Part shown: piece by piece, positions 1 to 8,386 of the stretch
Numbering within the stretch: the first letter of the stretch is position 1
Layout: every line of letters starts with the position of its first letter
Source of the DNA: UBA1765 sp045615885
GTDB lineage: Bacteria; Fibrobacterota; Fibrobacteria; Fibrobacterales; Fibrobacteraceae
Direction: 5' to 3'
DNA length: 50,709 nucleotides
NCBI GenBank assembly: GCA_045615885.1
Contig: JAZLFR010000078.1
Location: forward strand, 1 to 50,709
Program-made: the position numbers and the translations under genes
The notes under the pieces: model-generated
What the model was told of the DNA's origin: nothing
The model's database searches: none
The model's input: only the letters and a program-made list of their open reading frames with translations

Positions 1-97
1 CGATACCTGTTTTTCGACTTATTGCGACAGATGTGTATCCAGCTTGATAGAGCTCCAAGGCTTTTGCCCATTCTTCTTTTGTGTGTTTTTTATACAT
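1..97 (-). mobile_element. 5' end of IS3-family transposase orfA (cut by window edge)
   Basis: Reading on the minus strand from the ATG at 97-95, 32 codons are visible before the window ends. They encode a lysine-rich start followed by a helix-turn-helix of the type TKEEWAKALELYQAGYTS, then VAISRKTGI. This is the usual N-terminus of the small OrfA (InsE/InsJ-like) DNA-binding subunit of IS3/IS150-group transposases, which recognises the IS ends and is joined to the DDE OrfB by frameshifting. The bases just upstream form the IS terminus (see 101-141). Whether the rest of the element is intact lies outside the window. Confidence 0.75.
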
Positions 98-100
98 GAA

Positions 101-141
101 AACCCCGAAAGTTTTGTCCAACTTTCGGGGTTCACATCACA
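101..141. repeat. IS3-type terminal sequence with perfect hairpin
   Basis: A 13-bp perfect inverted repeat (101-113 with 120-132, arm AACCCCGAAAGTT) has a 6-base loop. It sits immediately upstream of the orfA start, and the sequence outward to about 139-141 ends in CA. CCCC-N-AAAGTTGGAC-type termini with an internal hairpin just before orfA are characteristic of IS150-like IS3 elements, as known from the family. The exact outer boundary and any target-site duplication cannot be fixed, because the other end is outside the window. Confidence 0.6.
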
Positions 142-161
142 CGATGATGGGGCTTTCTTGT

Positions 162-1454
162 TTACTCCATAATCGGAGCTGCGTATAAAGGAATGTTTGT
201 TAGTTGGCTTTGCTGTTTGTATGGCAACATGGAAAAACGTACGGCTCGCATGTCTGGAGTTTTTGCGAGGAGCATGCTCAATGAGTTGGCGCGAACATTT
301 CTGCCGGCCTTCACTTCGATAGGAAGCATTTTCCCTTTGTGTTGAACGATAAAGTCCACTTCAAGTCTGGAATCGTCGGTTGTGTGGTAGTATGTCGGAG
401 TGTTTAGTTCGCACTTGATTTGCTGATAAATAAACTGCTCCGTTACGCCGCCTTTGTATTCCGTAAATACACTGTCGTCGATAAGAACCTGTGACGCTTC
501 GGTATTTACCATGGCTCCCAGGAGTCCGATGTCGAGCATGTAAAGCTTGAAGGCGCTCAGGTCCTCGTAGATTGCAAGGGGGAGTTCCAGTTTGTTACAT
601 CTAGGCACTTTATATAAAAGTCCCGCATCAAGTAGCCATTGAATGGCGAGTTCAAAATCGTTTGCGCGGGCACCTTTACGAAGCGCTCCGTATATAAACT
701 TCTTGTTTTCTTTGCACAGTTGGGAGGGGACGCTTTGCCATACCATGCGGATTCTTGGGACTTGTTCCTTTGGGGCGTGCTTTGAAAAATCCTGGTTGTA
801 TCCGCGAAGTATCGTCTGCTGAATTCTGCGGACTTCCTGAAGCGCTCCTGTTTCTACATAGTTTAGCACGGCTTCGGGCATTCCGCCAACGTAGTAGTAT
901 TGTCGCAGTAGGTCCACGAATTTTTCGTGCAACGGAAGTATTGTGTCGAAATCGTGATTTTCTAAAAGCCTATAGGCTTCTGCTTCACCTTTTGCCAATA
1001 GGAATTCTCCGAAACTCATGGGTAAAACATCGAGTTCGTCAACCTTTCCTACAGGGAACGAAACTCCGTTGTGGAGTGAAATTCCCAAAAGAGATCCGGC
1101 AACGGCAATATGGTACTCGGGAGCCTGTTCATAGAAATACTTCAATGCTTCTATCGCTTCGGGAATGTCCTGAATTTCGTCAAGGATAATCAAGGTGTCT
1201 CCCGGTGTTATGTCAACGGAAGAAATCGCCCTTAAGCCCCGAAGGATGCGGTCTATGTCGAAGTCTTTTGAGAACAGCTGTTGTACAAGAGCGTTTTTTC
1301 GGCAGACGATGTAGGCTTCTTTGGCATATTCCTGACGAGCGAATTCTCGCAAAAGCCAGGTCTTGCCAACCTGGCGCGCTCCGTTAAGCACCAGAGGCTT
1401 TCGGTTTTGGCTATTTTTCCATAATTTAAGCTGTTTTAAAGCAAATCGTTCCAT
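162..1454 (-). CDS. ATP-binding protein, AAA_14 / DUF4143 family
   Basis: The 430-residue protein has a Walker A motif GARQVGKT at about residues 25-32 and a Walker B TLIILDEIQD at about 86-95, followed by a sensor-like GSLLG. The C-terminal third carries the DUF4143 pattern with LEVDFIV and PIEVKAG near residues 365-385, which resembles a PD-(D/E)xK nuclease-fold core. The family is widespread and patchy in bacteria and archaea; its biochemical role is unknown, although many members sit in accessory regions. Length and both domains look complete, so the gene is probably intact. The ATG at 1454 follows a GGAG ribosome site and TATTTTAG. It lies between two IS-like termini and has three 33-bp repeats upstream, which suggests a mobile or self-regulated accessory gene (inference). 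Confidence 0.85.
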   Translation of the reverse strand: MERFALKQLKLWKNSQNRKPLVLNGARQVGKTWLLREFARQEYAKEAYIVCRKNALVQQLFSKDFDIDRILRGLRAISSVDITPGDTLIILDEIQDIPEAIEALKYFYEQAPEYHIAVAGSLLGISLHNGVSFPVGKVDELDVLPMSFGEFLLAKGEAEAYRLLENHDFDTILPLHEKFVDLLRQYYYVGGMPEAVLNYVETGALQEVRRIQQTILRGYNQDFSKHAPKEQVPRIRMVWQSVPSQLCKENKKFIYGALRKGARANDFELAIQWLLDAGLLYKVPRCNKLELPLAIYEDLSAFKLYMLDIGLLGAMVNTEASQVLIDDSVFTEYKGGVTEQFIYQQIKCELNTPTYYHTTDDSRLEVDFIVQHKGKMLPIEVKAGRNVRANSLSMLLAKTPDMRAVRFSMLPYKQQSQLTNIPLYAAPIME

Positions 1455-1482
1455 TTTAGCACTCCGTCTTGAATACTAAAAT

Positions 1483-1581
1483 ACATTTTTCTGCATGTAA
1501 TTTCAATATTGAATAACATTTTTCTACACATAAATCAATAAAAGTACCGCATTTTTCAACACATAAATTAGCAACGAAGTC
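1483..1581. repeat. three 33-bp tandem repeats (possible operator iterons)
   Basis: A 21-base core beginning ACATTTTTCT recurs at 1483, 1516 and 1549 (the third as GCATTTTTCA), each exactly 33 bases apart. The remaining 12 bases of each unit diverge. A perfect 12-bp palindrome TTCAATATTGAA lies at 1502-1513 in the first unit. The array starts 28 bases upstream of the divisionally isolated ATPase gene. A 33-base spacing is about three DNA turns, so a protein could bind the same face of each unit; autoregulation by the ATPase or a partner is an inference. Confidence 0.55.
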
Positions 1582-1587
1582 GAACTG

Positions 1588-1627
1588 TTGACCTTCCCCC
1601 AAAAATTGACACTTTTGGGGTGTTTTT
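1588..1627. repeat. hairpin resembling a second IS3-type end, or a terminator
   Basis: CCCCAAAA at 1597-1604 pairs with TTTTGGGG at 1613-1620, followed by a short T-run at 1622-1627. The hairpin and the word CCCCAAAAATTGACAC resemble IS150-group termini and parallel the end at 101-141, but no transposase reading frame follows. It is either an IS relic or a simple rho-independent terminator. Between about 1630 and 1870 I see no recognisable gene or RNA. Confidence 0.35.
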
Positions 1628-1876
1628 ACTGACCGAGTTCAATACTTTTTCGTTATCGCGGAACGGCTGCGTAGATGTCTTATCTTGATAAAAATGTAAA
1701 TTTGCTGGCAGCCTCGCTTACAGCGCCGTGAACCATTAAGGTGTTTATACCTGTATCGCACTTCTTTGCGGTGGTAATCTTTAGCCGCGTAGAACGAAAT
1801 TTTACGGATACGGTGTAAAATTGTTTATAGTGAAGTAATTATACTTTTTTAGATTTTTTTTGACAATAATGACCAA

Positions 1877-1988
1877 TAACTAGTGACTAATTCAGCCGAC
1901 ACACTGAAAATTAACATTCCTCTCGTCTGTAGGGCCAAAGGCCCGTTCTCTCGTCTAATATAGATCCTAATTTTTCTACCTTTAGCGC
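1877..1988 (+). repeat. composite heptad element, locus 1 (upstream of 1989)
   Basis: Short version of the composite described under 13001-13399. ACTA words start at 1879 and 1886, a CAGCC word at 1893, then a linker ending TTAACATTC, TCGTCT words at 1923 and 1951, and CCTA/TCTA words near 1966 and 1975. Between the two TCGTCT words is a perfect hairpin GGGCC-AAA-GGCCC at 1932-1944. The array runs into TACCTTTA, a promoter-like word that ends four bases before the ATG at 1989. Confidence 0.6.
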
Positions 1989-2813
1989 ATGAAATTTCTT
2001 TTACTGCTTTTACTTTGCGCTTCTTTTGCCCTGGCCGAAAAGCCGGCTTTTGAATTCAAGACTTTTACCAAGTTCAGTTCTGCAGAACTCTTTGGGCATC
2101 TCGACAAGGTCGGCAATAATGGCAACTGGATGGAATACGACAAGGGCGCCATTGAAGACCCGTCCGTGAAGGCGATCTTGAAGGAAAATCCGTCGTATAA
2201 GGCCGCCTGGGGCATTGCCGAAAAGGGGAACTCAACTCGATTCGCTGTTCTTGTCGCAAAAGAAAACATGGAATTCTTGCGTGTTTACAACTTGAAAAGT
2301 TTTGATGCCAAGCCGTTTGCGTTGACCGTGAACGAAAAGGTTTACCCAGAAACCGTTCTTGCCGATTATCGTGGTGTTGCGCAGAATGAATTTGTACATC
2401 TCGACAATCCTGCGCTTAAACTCAAGATTTCCAATAGGGGCATGAAGTTTACCTACGAAAAGCCGGATGCAAACCCGCTTCGCTTCGATGAAAATTTTAG
2501 GACGCGCGCCCCGGAAGAAAAGCAGGAGATTATTTCTGAATACGTGGCATTTTTCAAGTATGAGTATGCCCTCATGCTCCGCGCCTTTGTTCAGTCAACT
2601 CGAGGCATTTTCAATTGGCAGCCGTGGCACTGGTACATGCCGGAATGGTACGAACGCTATTTCATTTCGAACGAAGAAATCTCTGCAATGCTATCTTCTT
2701 ACAGCCGCCCTGCGATGTTCACTATCTTCAAGGCAAAAACTTCCAGGAATGTGCTCGTAGAAATGCGCACCGATGGCAACGGGCGCTACGAAATGATTGT
2801 CGACAACCAGTAG
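1989..2813 (+). CDS. secreted protein of unknown function
   Basis: The 274-residue product has a clear Sec signal peptide: MKF, a run of leucines, then CASFALA before EKPAF. The rest is a soluble, aromatic-rich domain without membrane segments, and WQPWHWYMPEWYERYF near residues 215-230 is distinctive. I do not recognise the family. It lies 40 bases upstream of the PorU-like gene on the same strand and may be co-transcribed, so a role in cell-surface biogenesis is possible but unsupported. The start is chosen because the signal peptide begins there, four bases after the promoter-like TACCTTTA; no Shine-Dalgarno sequence is evident. Confidence 0.8.
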   Translation: MKFLLLLLLCASFALAEKPAFEFKTFTKFSSAELFGHLDKVGNNGNWMEYDKGAIEDPSVKAILKENPSYKAAWGIAEKGNSTRFAVLVAKENMEFLRVYNLKSFDAKPFALTVNEKVYPETVLADYRGVAQNEFVHLDNPALKLKISNRGMKFTYEKPDANPLRFDENFRTRAPEEKQEIISEYVAFFKYEYALMLRAFVQSTRGIFNWQPWHWYMPEWYERYFISNEEISAMLSSYSRPAMFTIFKAKTSRNVLVEMRTDGNGRYEMIVDNQ

Positions 2814-2853
2814 CGAATACTCTGCGTAACCTCTTTTTTCTAAATTAGTCTCG

Positions 2854-5800
2854 ATGCGAATTGTTGCGCTTTTATTGGTTTTGATTGCAGGGTCCTTTGC
2901 AAGCGTTGTAAAGGACTTGCCGACTGCATTTGTCTACGCTGATTCCGTGCGCGATATTGCGGGGGAGACTTGCGAAGACGGTGCAATCGTGCTTCCCGAA
3001 AATGCCACTTACCGGGAAGGCTCCGCCATGCCTTACCGAGTCTATCGCGTGGCGGTGCCCACAAAGGCAAAGCCTACAGTAACTGTTCGCGACCAGCAGG
3101 TTGAAAACCTGGGCCGGTATTGCTCAAAAGAAAATTTGAAGTTCGGTTCTGTAATCGTCAATGCGCCGGTGCTTCGCGACGGGCTCTGGATTGCAGACAT
3201 CTGGGTTCCGCTTTTGAAAGGTTCTGCTAGCGCCGTTTCTGTGCGCAAGGCTTTTGAAGTGGACGTTACTTTTACGGGTAGCGTTTCTGGGAGGAACCCG
3301 GGCAAGCGAGCTCTGGCCCGTGTATTGAACCCGCGCGCAGCAGCGAAGTTTGGCAATGTATCCTTTGGTACGGCGTTACGCAAGAGCGTGGCCGATGTGT
3401 CTAATGTGGAATGGCTTGCCCGCATTGCTGTCGGAGACAAGGATGTTGCCGGGCATTCTGAAAATGGACTTTACGGGCTTTCTTTCGAAAATGTGCGCAA
3501 TGCAATGAATGCCGTTGGTACGGCAACCCGCATTGACGGAATCCGTTTAAATGATTTGCGCCTGTATGGTGCCTCTGCAGATACCTTGCCAGATGTTCTT
3601 GGGAGTAGCGCCGCCATGCTTCCGAACCATTTGCATGAAATCCCGATGGAGGTCGTAGACAAAAATGGAAATGGCATTTTTGACCGTGGTGATTCAATCT
3701 ACTTTGTTGGCTATGGTACATCTTTTTGGAAGCGCGTGGATTTGAATGCTCCTGCCTATGCATCTAGCCCGATGGAGTATTATTTTTCTAATTCCCCGTA
3801 TTCGTTCTACCAGTATTTTCAATTGGGTGTAAGTTCCGTCGGAACTCCGTTGCGCTTGAGTAACAGGCTTGCCCCGCGCTCGGGAGGCTCTCTTTTGAGG
3901 CCGTTCCGCTATGTGCGTGCCGAGAAGGATTTGCTTTTGCGAGACACATATTTCGGTCGTGCAGAAACGGGTACATGGGAAAATGCAAGTGGCAAGGAAT
4001 GGTTCTGGTATTGGAATCTGCCTAACAAAACCACAAATCTATCTTCAAATGACTTGGCGTTTGCTTCTACGGCTTCATTGCCTGGCTTTCTCGATAAGGG
4101 TGCTGCCTATTTTGCTGTGACCTTTCTTCCAAGAAGGTCAACTGGAGTGTCTAATGTTGGCGATGGCGTGGTGCAGGAAGCCAATGAATATCTCTCCAGT
4201 TATTCCTACGAGCAGAGAATGGATGGAATAAAATTTTCTGCCAAGGTCAATGGGAACGATATTAATTCGTTTTCTTTAAGCACTGCGGGCAATTTTATTT
4301 CTAAAGTCTCAAACTTGAGGCCTTCGCAGAATTCGTACGAAATTTCGATATTGCCCGGTGGTCCGTTTTTTGACCGATTCGATGGCTATACTGTTGCGTA
4401 CGAATGGACTCCTCAGACCGATAGCGCCGATTGGATTTTGCCAGGAAAAAATGCTGGAGCTGTAAAAATTACGGTCCCGAAAGACCTGTCCTTGATGAAA
4501 TTCAGGGACGGAGTTCCCGAAGGCTTGCTTCCGGTGGCTAATGGTTTTGCCGTTGATAGCATTTCCGCAAAAGAAAATGTCAGCTATCTGCTTTATAACC
4601 CTTCAAGAATTTTGGCTCCGGTAGTATCCGGCATATTGCCTAGATCCTCATCAACGCTTGCTCGCCCCGAAAAAATTTCTTCAAAGACGGAGTATCTGAT
4701 TATTGCTCCAGAGGAATTCCAGCAGCAGGCCGTTGCATTGGCTTCGTTCCGATCCAGCTCCGAAGCCGCATACCCGCTGGTGACTACGCTAGTGCTTGCT
4801 GAAGACATTTATCGCCTTTATACGGGCGGCTCGCTCTCTCCGATTGCCTTGCGTGACTACATTGCGTACGCTCGCTCTGTTTGCCCGGATCTGCGTTATG
4901 TTCTTATGGCAGGGGCTGGCCACTTTGACTACCGTGAAGTCACCTCTGTGCCAAAGCTTCGTTTGCCTCCGTTTGAAAAGGAAGATGCAGTTATTGAAGA
5001 CTTCTTTGCTGTCTTGGATTCTGGAGAAAGTGTTCGTTATGGTAGCTATGATCTGGATCTTGCCGTTGGCCGTTTGCCATTGTATTCGACAGCAGATTTT
5101 GATGCTTATAATGAGAAGGCCTTTGCGCACGAAAAACGCTCCATCATGGATAATGGTGTGTGGCGCAGTACCATTACTTTGGCTGCTGATGATGCTGAAA
5201 ATAGCGGCAGGCCCGATACGCAGAAGCATACTACATATATTGAAAGTCTAGCTTCGATGATAGATTCTCTTTCGAGAGCGGACAGACGCAAATGGTATTT
5301 CAACAAAATCTATTTGCTTGATTACGAGGCTGATGTTTCTTCCCAAAAGCCAGAGGCGGCTGCCGATCTGCAAAGTGCCGTGAACAAGGGATCCCTTTTT
5401 ACAATTTACTTTGGACATGGCAATTTGACTGACTGGGCTAGCGAAGGCTTGCTGAAGCCGGCGTACCTCTCTAAGTTTAACAATGATGGTCTGTATACGA
5501 TTTTGGCTTCATTCTCCTGCTCCTTGGGACGCTTTGATAAAGGCGGTGAATTGTCTTTGTCGGAACAGTTTGTGCAAACTGCAGGTCGCGGTAGCATTAT
5601 TTCCATTGGTGCATCCAGAGAGTCCTATGGATCTTTGAATACCATTTTTGCCAAAAGCTTTATTCAGCATGCGCTCACGGATTCTGCGGCTCGTATCGGC
5701 GATGCCTTTATTCGTGGAAAAGGCTTGGGATTAACGTCGTATTCTGTCCAGCGCTACAATAATGAACGTTATGTGATTCTTGGGGAACCGGTGATTTCTG

Positions 5801-6870
5801 TTCCCGTAGAAAAATTGAAGCTCTCTTTTGATGCCGAAATCGATTCCATCCAGGCTCTTGATAAAATGAAAATATCAGGATCTGTTTCTGGCCTTTCAAA
5901 TGGTAAAATTTACTTGAGCATGCAGGAAGGTGCTCGTTCCAAGTATTTGCACTATCTGCCGGCTTCTGGTGATTCCGTGAATGTGGCATACGAAGGTTCG
6001 CTTATCTATAGTGAAGTCGTAGATGTGAAAAATGGTAAGTTTGCGACGGAATTCATTACGCCCCGCAAAATTTCTTTTGGTGATTCGGCGGCAGAAATTT
6101 CTGCGTATGTCTATTCCTGCGGAGTGCCGTATGTCGGCCATTATTTGAAATCGGGGATCCTGATTTCGGGAACATCTTCCTATGCGGACTCTATCCATGA
6201 TGAGGTCCCGCCGGAAATCAAAATTTCTACCTGTGGCTCTGCAAGGGAAACATATTTGGCAGAAGGGCAGAAAGTGATTTTGGAAACTCCGGGTTGTCTG
6301 CAGGTGACTGTTGAAGATTCGACTGCGCTCGATTTTAGCGAAGCTGCCGACGAGGGAATTTCTTTTGAAGTTTTGAAGGTCGCCTCTCCGTTCCACCCCT
6401 ACCCGTATGTGGAACAGTCTGCAAAGAAGGTCGTTGCGCGCATGGCGTTCCCGGAAAATTCCTACCCGGCAGGCACCTATGAGTTCAAGGTGCGCGCGCA
6501 GGATATTTTAGGCAATGTGGCTACAAAGACCGTGCTCGTTGAAATTACAGAAAAGCTGACTGCGGGCTTGGCTGATGTTTTCAATGCTCCGAATCCGATG
6601 GGCAAAAAAGGCACGACCTTCTATTTCAAGGATCTTGCAGTCGGCCGCTCTGCCGTGGTTTCCATTCTTATTTACAACCAGAACGGTCGCCTGGTGCAGC
6701 GTTTGAATAATGTCAAGTCTGGCGTTACTACATGGGACGGCAGGGATTTCTACCATCGTCCGCTAGCCAACGGCCTTTACCATTACGTGGTAAAGAGCGA
6801 GGTGCCTGCAACGGAAAATTCAAAGAAAAAGACATTCACAAAAAAACAGAAATTGGTCATTTCGAGGTAA
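2854..6870 (+). CDS. C25 (gingipain-fold) peptidase, PorU-like type IX secretion sortase candidate
   Basis: The 1338-residue protein begins with a signal peptide (MRIVALLLVLIAGSFAS). The middle, about residues 650-990, has the C25 peptidase layout with the expected catalytic pair His855 in YFGHGN and Cys889 in ASFSCSLGRF, followed by GRGSIISIGASRESYGS. The C-terminus, about 1255-1338, is a FlgD/Ig-like T9SS-type domain (VFNAPNPMGKKGT, then NGRLVQRL, then LANGLYHYVV). In Bacteroidota, PorU cleaves T9SS C-terminal signals and attaches cargo at the surface; its usual length of 1100-1300 residues fits. No porV is adjacent, so a secreted gingipain-like protease remains possible. A T9SS cargo candidate is encoded at 35929-43029. 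The stop is followed after two bases by the next gene. Confidence 0.75.
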   Translation: MRIVALLLVLIAGSFASVVKDLPTAFVYADSVRDIAGETCEDGAIVLPENATYREGSAMPYRVYRVAVPTKAKPTVTVRDQQVENLGRYCSKENLKFGSVIVNAPVLRDGLWIADIWVPLLKGSASAVSVRKAFEVDVTFTGSVSGRNPGKRALARVLNPRAAAKFGNVSFGTALRKSVADVSNVEWLARIAVGDKDVAGHSENGLYGLSFENVRNAMNAVGTATRIDGIRLNDLRLYGASADTLPDVLGSSAAMLPNHLHEIPMEVVDKNGNGIFDRGDSIYFVGYGTSFWKRVDLNAPAYASSPMEYYFSNSPYSFYQYFQLGVSSVGTPLRLSNRLAPRSGGSLLRPFRYVRAEKDLLLRDTYFGRAETGTWENASGKEWFWYWNLPNKTTNLSSNDLAFASTASLPGFLDKGAAYFAVTFLPRRSTGVSNVGDGVVQEANEYLSSYSYEQRMDGIKFSAKVNGNDINSFSLSTAGNFISKVSNLRPSQNSYEISILPGGPFFDRFDGYTVAYEWTPQTDSADWILPGKNAGAVKITVPKDLSLMKFRDGVPEGLLPVANGFAVDSISAKENVSYLLYNPSRILAPVVSGILPRSSSTLARPEKISSKTEYLIIAPEEFQQQAVALASFRSSSEAAYPLVTTLVLAEDIYRLYTGGSLSPIALRDYIAYARSVCPDLRYVLMAGAGHFDYREVTSVPKLRLPPFEKEDAVIEDFFAVLDSGESVRYGSYDLDLAVGRLPLYSTADFDAYNEKAFAHEKRSIMDNGVWRSTITLAADDAENSGRPDTQKHTTYIESLASMIDSLSRADRRKWYFNKIYLLDYEADVSSQKPEAAADLQSAVNKGSLFTIYFGHGNLTDWASEGLLKPAYLSKFNNDGLYTILASFSCSLGRFDKGGELSLSEQFVQTAGRGSIISIGASRESYGSLNTIFAKSFIQHALTDSAARIGDAFIRGKGLGLTSYSVQRYNNERYVILGEPVISVPVEKLKLSFDAEIDSIQALDKMKISGSVSGLSNGKIYLSMQEGARSKYLHYLPASGDSVNVAYEGSLIYSEVVDVKNGKFATEFITPRKISFGDSAAEISAYVYSCGVPYVGHYLKSGILISGTSSYADSIHDEVPPEIKISTCGSARETYLAEGQKVILETPGCLQVTVEDSTALDFSEAADEGISFEVLKVASPFHPYPYVEQSAKKVVARMAFPENSYPAGTYEFKVRAQDILGNVATKTVLVEITEKLTAGLADVFNAPNPMGKKGTTFYFKDLAVGRSAVVSILIYNQNGRLVQRLNNVKSGVTTWDGRDFYHRPLANGLYHYVVKSEVPATENSKKKTFTKKQKLVISR

Positions 6871-6872
6871 TC

Positions 6873-7721
6873 ATGGATTTGAGAGAAAAACCGGGAATTC
6901 TTCAACGCTTTGGCGAAATGCTTTTGCGCTTCAGGTTGATCTTTGTAGTTGTTCTTGCCTGCGTGTGCGGCTACTTTTTTGCTGGCTACACGGAACTTTT
7001 GACATTTGCCCTTGCAATGTCTGAAATGCTTGGCATGAAGGTTGCAGAATCGAATTTTGTTGCGCTCTGGCCGTGGCTTTTGCTGTTGGCCGTTGTTCTT
7101 GTTCCTCGCTTTTTGCTTGGCGGCAGGCGCTCCGGCTTCGCTGCCCTCGCTGCGACAGTCGTGGTTCCGCTTGCCTTGTTTGGCTTGCAGAATACAGAGA
7201 CGCTTGCGCTGCCGGTGCTTATTGGCGTTGCCGCGCTTTCCCTGATTTTGTTCGTTGTTGTCAAGCACGGCTTTGGCTGTGCCTCGCTCCCGGCGTTCCT
7301 TGCTGTTGCCGGCTGGATTGGCGCCCTGGGTGGCCTGCCTGTAGCGTATGACCGTCTGGAAGTGGCTGTATTTGCAACGCTCCTTGCAAGCGACATGTTT
7401 GCCGTTGCCTTGATTGCCGGCAAGGAACTTAAGAACGGCTCCCCGAAGAATGGCGCCTTGCTCGAAGGCGTGCGCAAGCAGTTTTTACCTGCTGTAATCG
7501 GCAGTGTTCTTGCAGCAGTGTTCTTTGCAATGCGCTCTGTCGCCGTGAACGGAGCCATGGACTTGCAGATTGTGCTTATGCAGCTTGGCCTTGCCCTCGG
7601 TTATTTGGTGTATTTTTACGGCCTCGGTTTTTCGCTGCTTTCCTTTGCCCCGTTTGCAAGGCTACGCGCAGACAAGCGCACGATGAATGTGCCCAAGTCT
7701 TCCGGTGTCAAGAAGAAGTAA
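6873..7721 (+). CDS. polytopic inner-membrane protein of unknown function
   Basis: The 282-residue product starts MDLREKPGILQRF at the ATG preceded by GAGGT, which overlaps the stop codon of the peptidase gene. The open frame continues further upstream, but that part overlaps the peptidase gene and is unlikely to be used. There are about seven or eight hydrophobic segments and a basic tail ending KSSGVKKK. Residues around PVAYDRLEVAVF and GKELKNGSPKNGALLEGVRKQF resemble cytoplasmic loops of transporter-like proteins, but I recognise no family. Translational coupling to the PorU-like gene suggests a linked role, for example in export (inference). Confidence 0.75.
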   Translation: MDLREKPGILQRFGEMLLRFRLIFVVVLACVCGYFFAGYTELLTFALAMSEMLGMKVAESNFVALWPWLLLLAVVLVPRFLLGGRRSGFAALAATVVVPLALFGLQNTETLALPVLIGVAALSLILFVVVKHGFGCASLPAFLAVAGWIGALGGLPVAYDRLEVAVFATLLASDMFAVALIAGKELKNGSPKNGALLEGVRKQFLPAVIGSVLAAVFFAMRSVAVNGAMDLQIVLMQLGLALGYLVYFYGLGFSLLSFAPFARLRADKRTMNVPKSSGVKKK

Positions 7722-7723
7722 TT

Positions 7724-8386
7724 TTAGAGAGCGCTTTTTAGCGTTTTGACGAGCAGCTCCGCAACTTGTTGCGGAGCTGTTTTTGCATCGCAAAAACGTT
7801 CGTCGGCATCGGTTTCGGTGCGAATGCGGTCGGCGTTGCCATAGACCATGGTGACGCATTCGCGGCGGCGCGGGTTCCCGAATGTGCTATCAAAGGCCCG
7901 CGCCGCAGTGACGGCTTCGCCGTCACCCCCGAACCGATGAAAGTACAACTGCTGTGCCGCTGGCACTCCCTCGTCCCTTAGCATTTGAAAAACGCGGCGG
8001 TGGTCACCGACAATGTGGAATACAAGGCGGCGACCGTATTTTACGGCTAGCTTAACCTGGGCGCGCAGCGCAGCGTCCTGAGCGCCGCCTTTTGCGTAGC
8101 CTGCAAATCGCTTGTCCAGGCCGCACTCGCCAATGGCTGCGTGTGCATCTTGCTGCAAAAATTCTTCAAGTTTCTGCAAGTTTTCTGGCGTTGCTTCGTG
8201 CGCATTTGCCGGGTGGATTCCGTATGCGGCGGCAATTGCAGTTTGCCCCTGCAGCAAGGAAAAATGCCTTGCCCATTCATTTGGCGCGCATGCCGAGCTT
8301 TCGCCTGCGTAGCCGACTTTCAAAAGTTCCTGCAAAACCTCATTTGGGTTAGGCAAGCGAAGCAAGTGAAAATGGGAGTCGAACAT
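7724..8386 (-). CDS. TatD-family metal-dependent hydrolase
   Basis: The 220-residue protein carries the TatD/YcfH amidohydrolase-like signature: DSHFH at residues 3-7 (metal ligands His5, His7), YGIHP at 55-59, AIGECGLD with Glu87, His124 in LVFHIVGDH, His150 in YFHRFGG, and the closing acidic motif ETDAD with Asp193. Members are Mg/Mn-dependent nucleases or phosphodiesterases acting in DNA quality control. It is about 40 residues shorter than typical TatD (around 260), mainly in the loops, but all ligand positions are present. Its ATG overlaps the upstream stop codon in a TAATG arrangement, so it is translationally coupled to the barrel gene at 8386-9081. Only two bases separate its stop from that of the convergent membrane-protein gene. 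Confidence 0.85.
   Translation of the reverse strand: MFDSHFHLLRLPNPNEVLQELLKVGYAGESSACAPNEWARHFSLLQGQTAIAAAYGIHPANAHEATPENLQKLEEFLQQDAHAAIGECGLDKRFAGYAKGGAQDAALRAQVKLAVKYGRRLVFHIVGDHRRVFQMLRDEGVPAAQQLYFHRFGGDGEAVTAARAFDSTFGNPRRRECVTMVYGNADRIRTETDADERFCDAKTAPQQVAELLVKTLKSAL
7754..7784 (+). terminator. rho-independent terminator inside the convergent tatD-like gene
   Basis: A 12-bp perfect stem (CAGCTCCGCAAC at 7754-7765 with its complement at 7768-7779), a two-base loop and TTTTT at 7780-7784 end transcription from 6873-7721. The hairpin lies in the last codons of the minus-strand gene 7724-8386, where it encodes QQVAELL. Confidence 0.8.

Noticed and set aside
1630..1870. Possible tRNA or small RNA in the gene-free stretch
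   Set aside because: I could find no cloverleaf, no conserved T-loop and no terminator hairpin with a T-run, so there is nothing to support an RNA gene.
6732..6872. 47-codon upstream extension of the membrane protein at 6873
   Set aside because: It lies wholly inside the PorU-like gene, and the ATG at 6873 has its own GAGGT site and a normal membrane-protein N-terminus.
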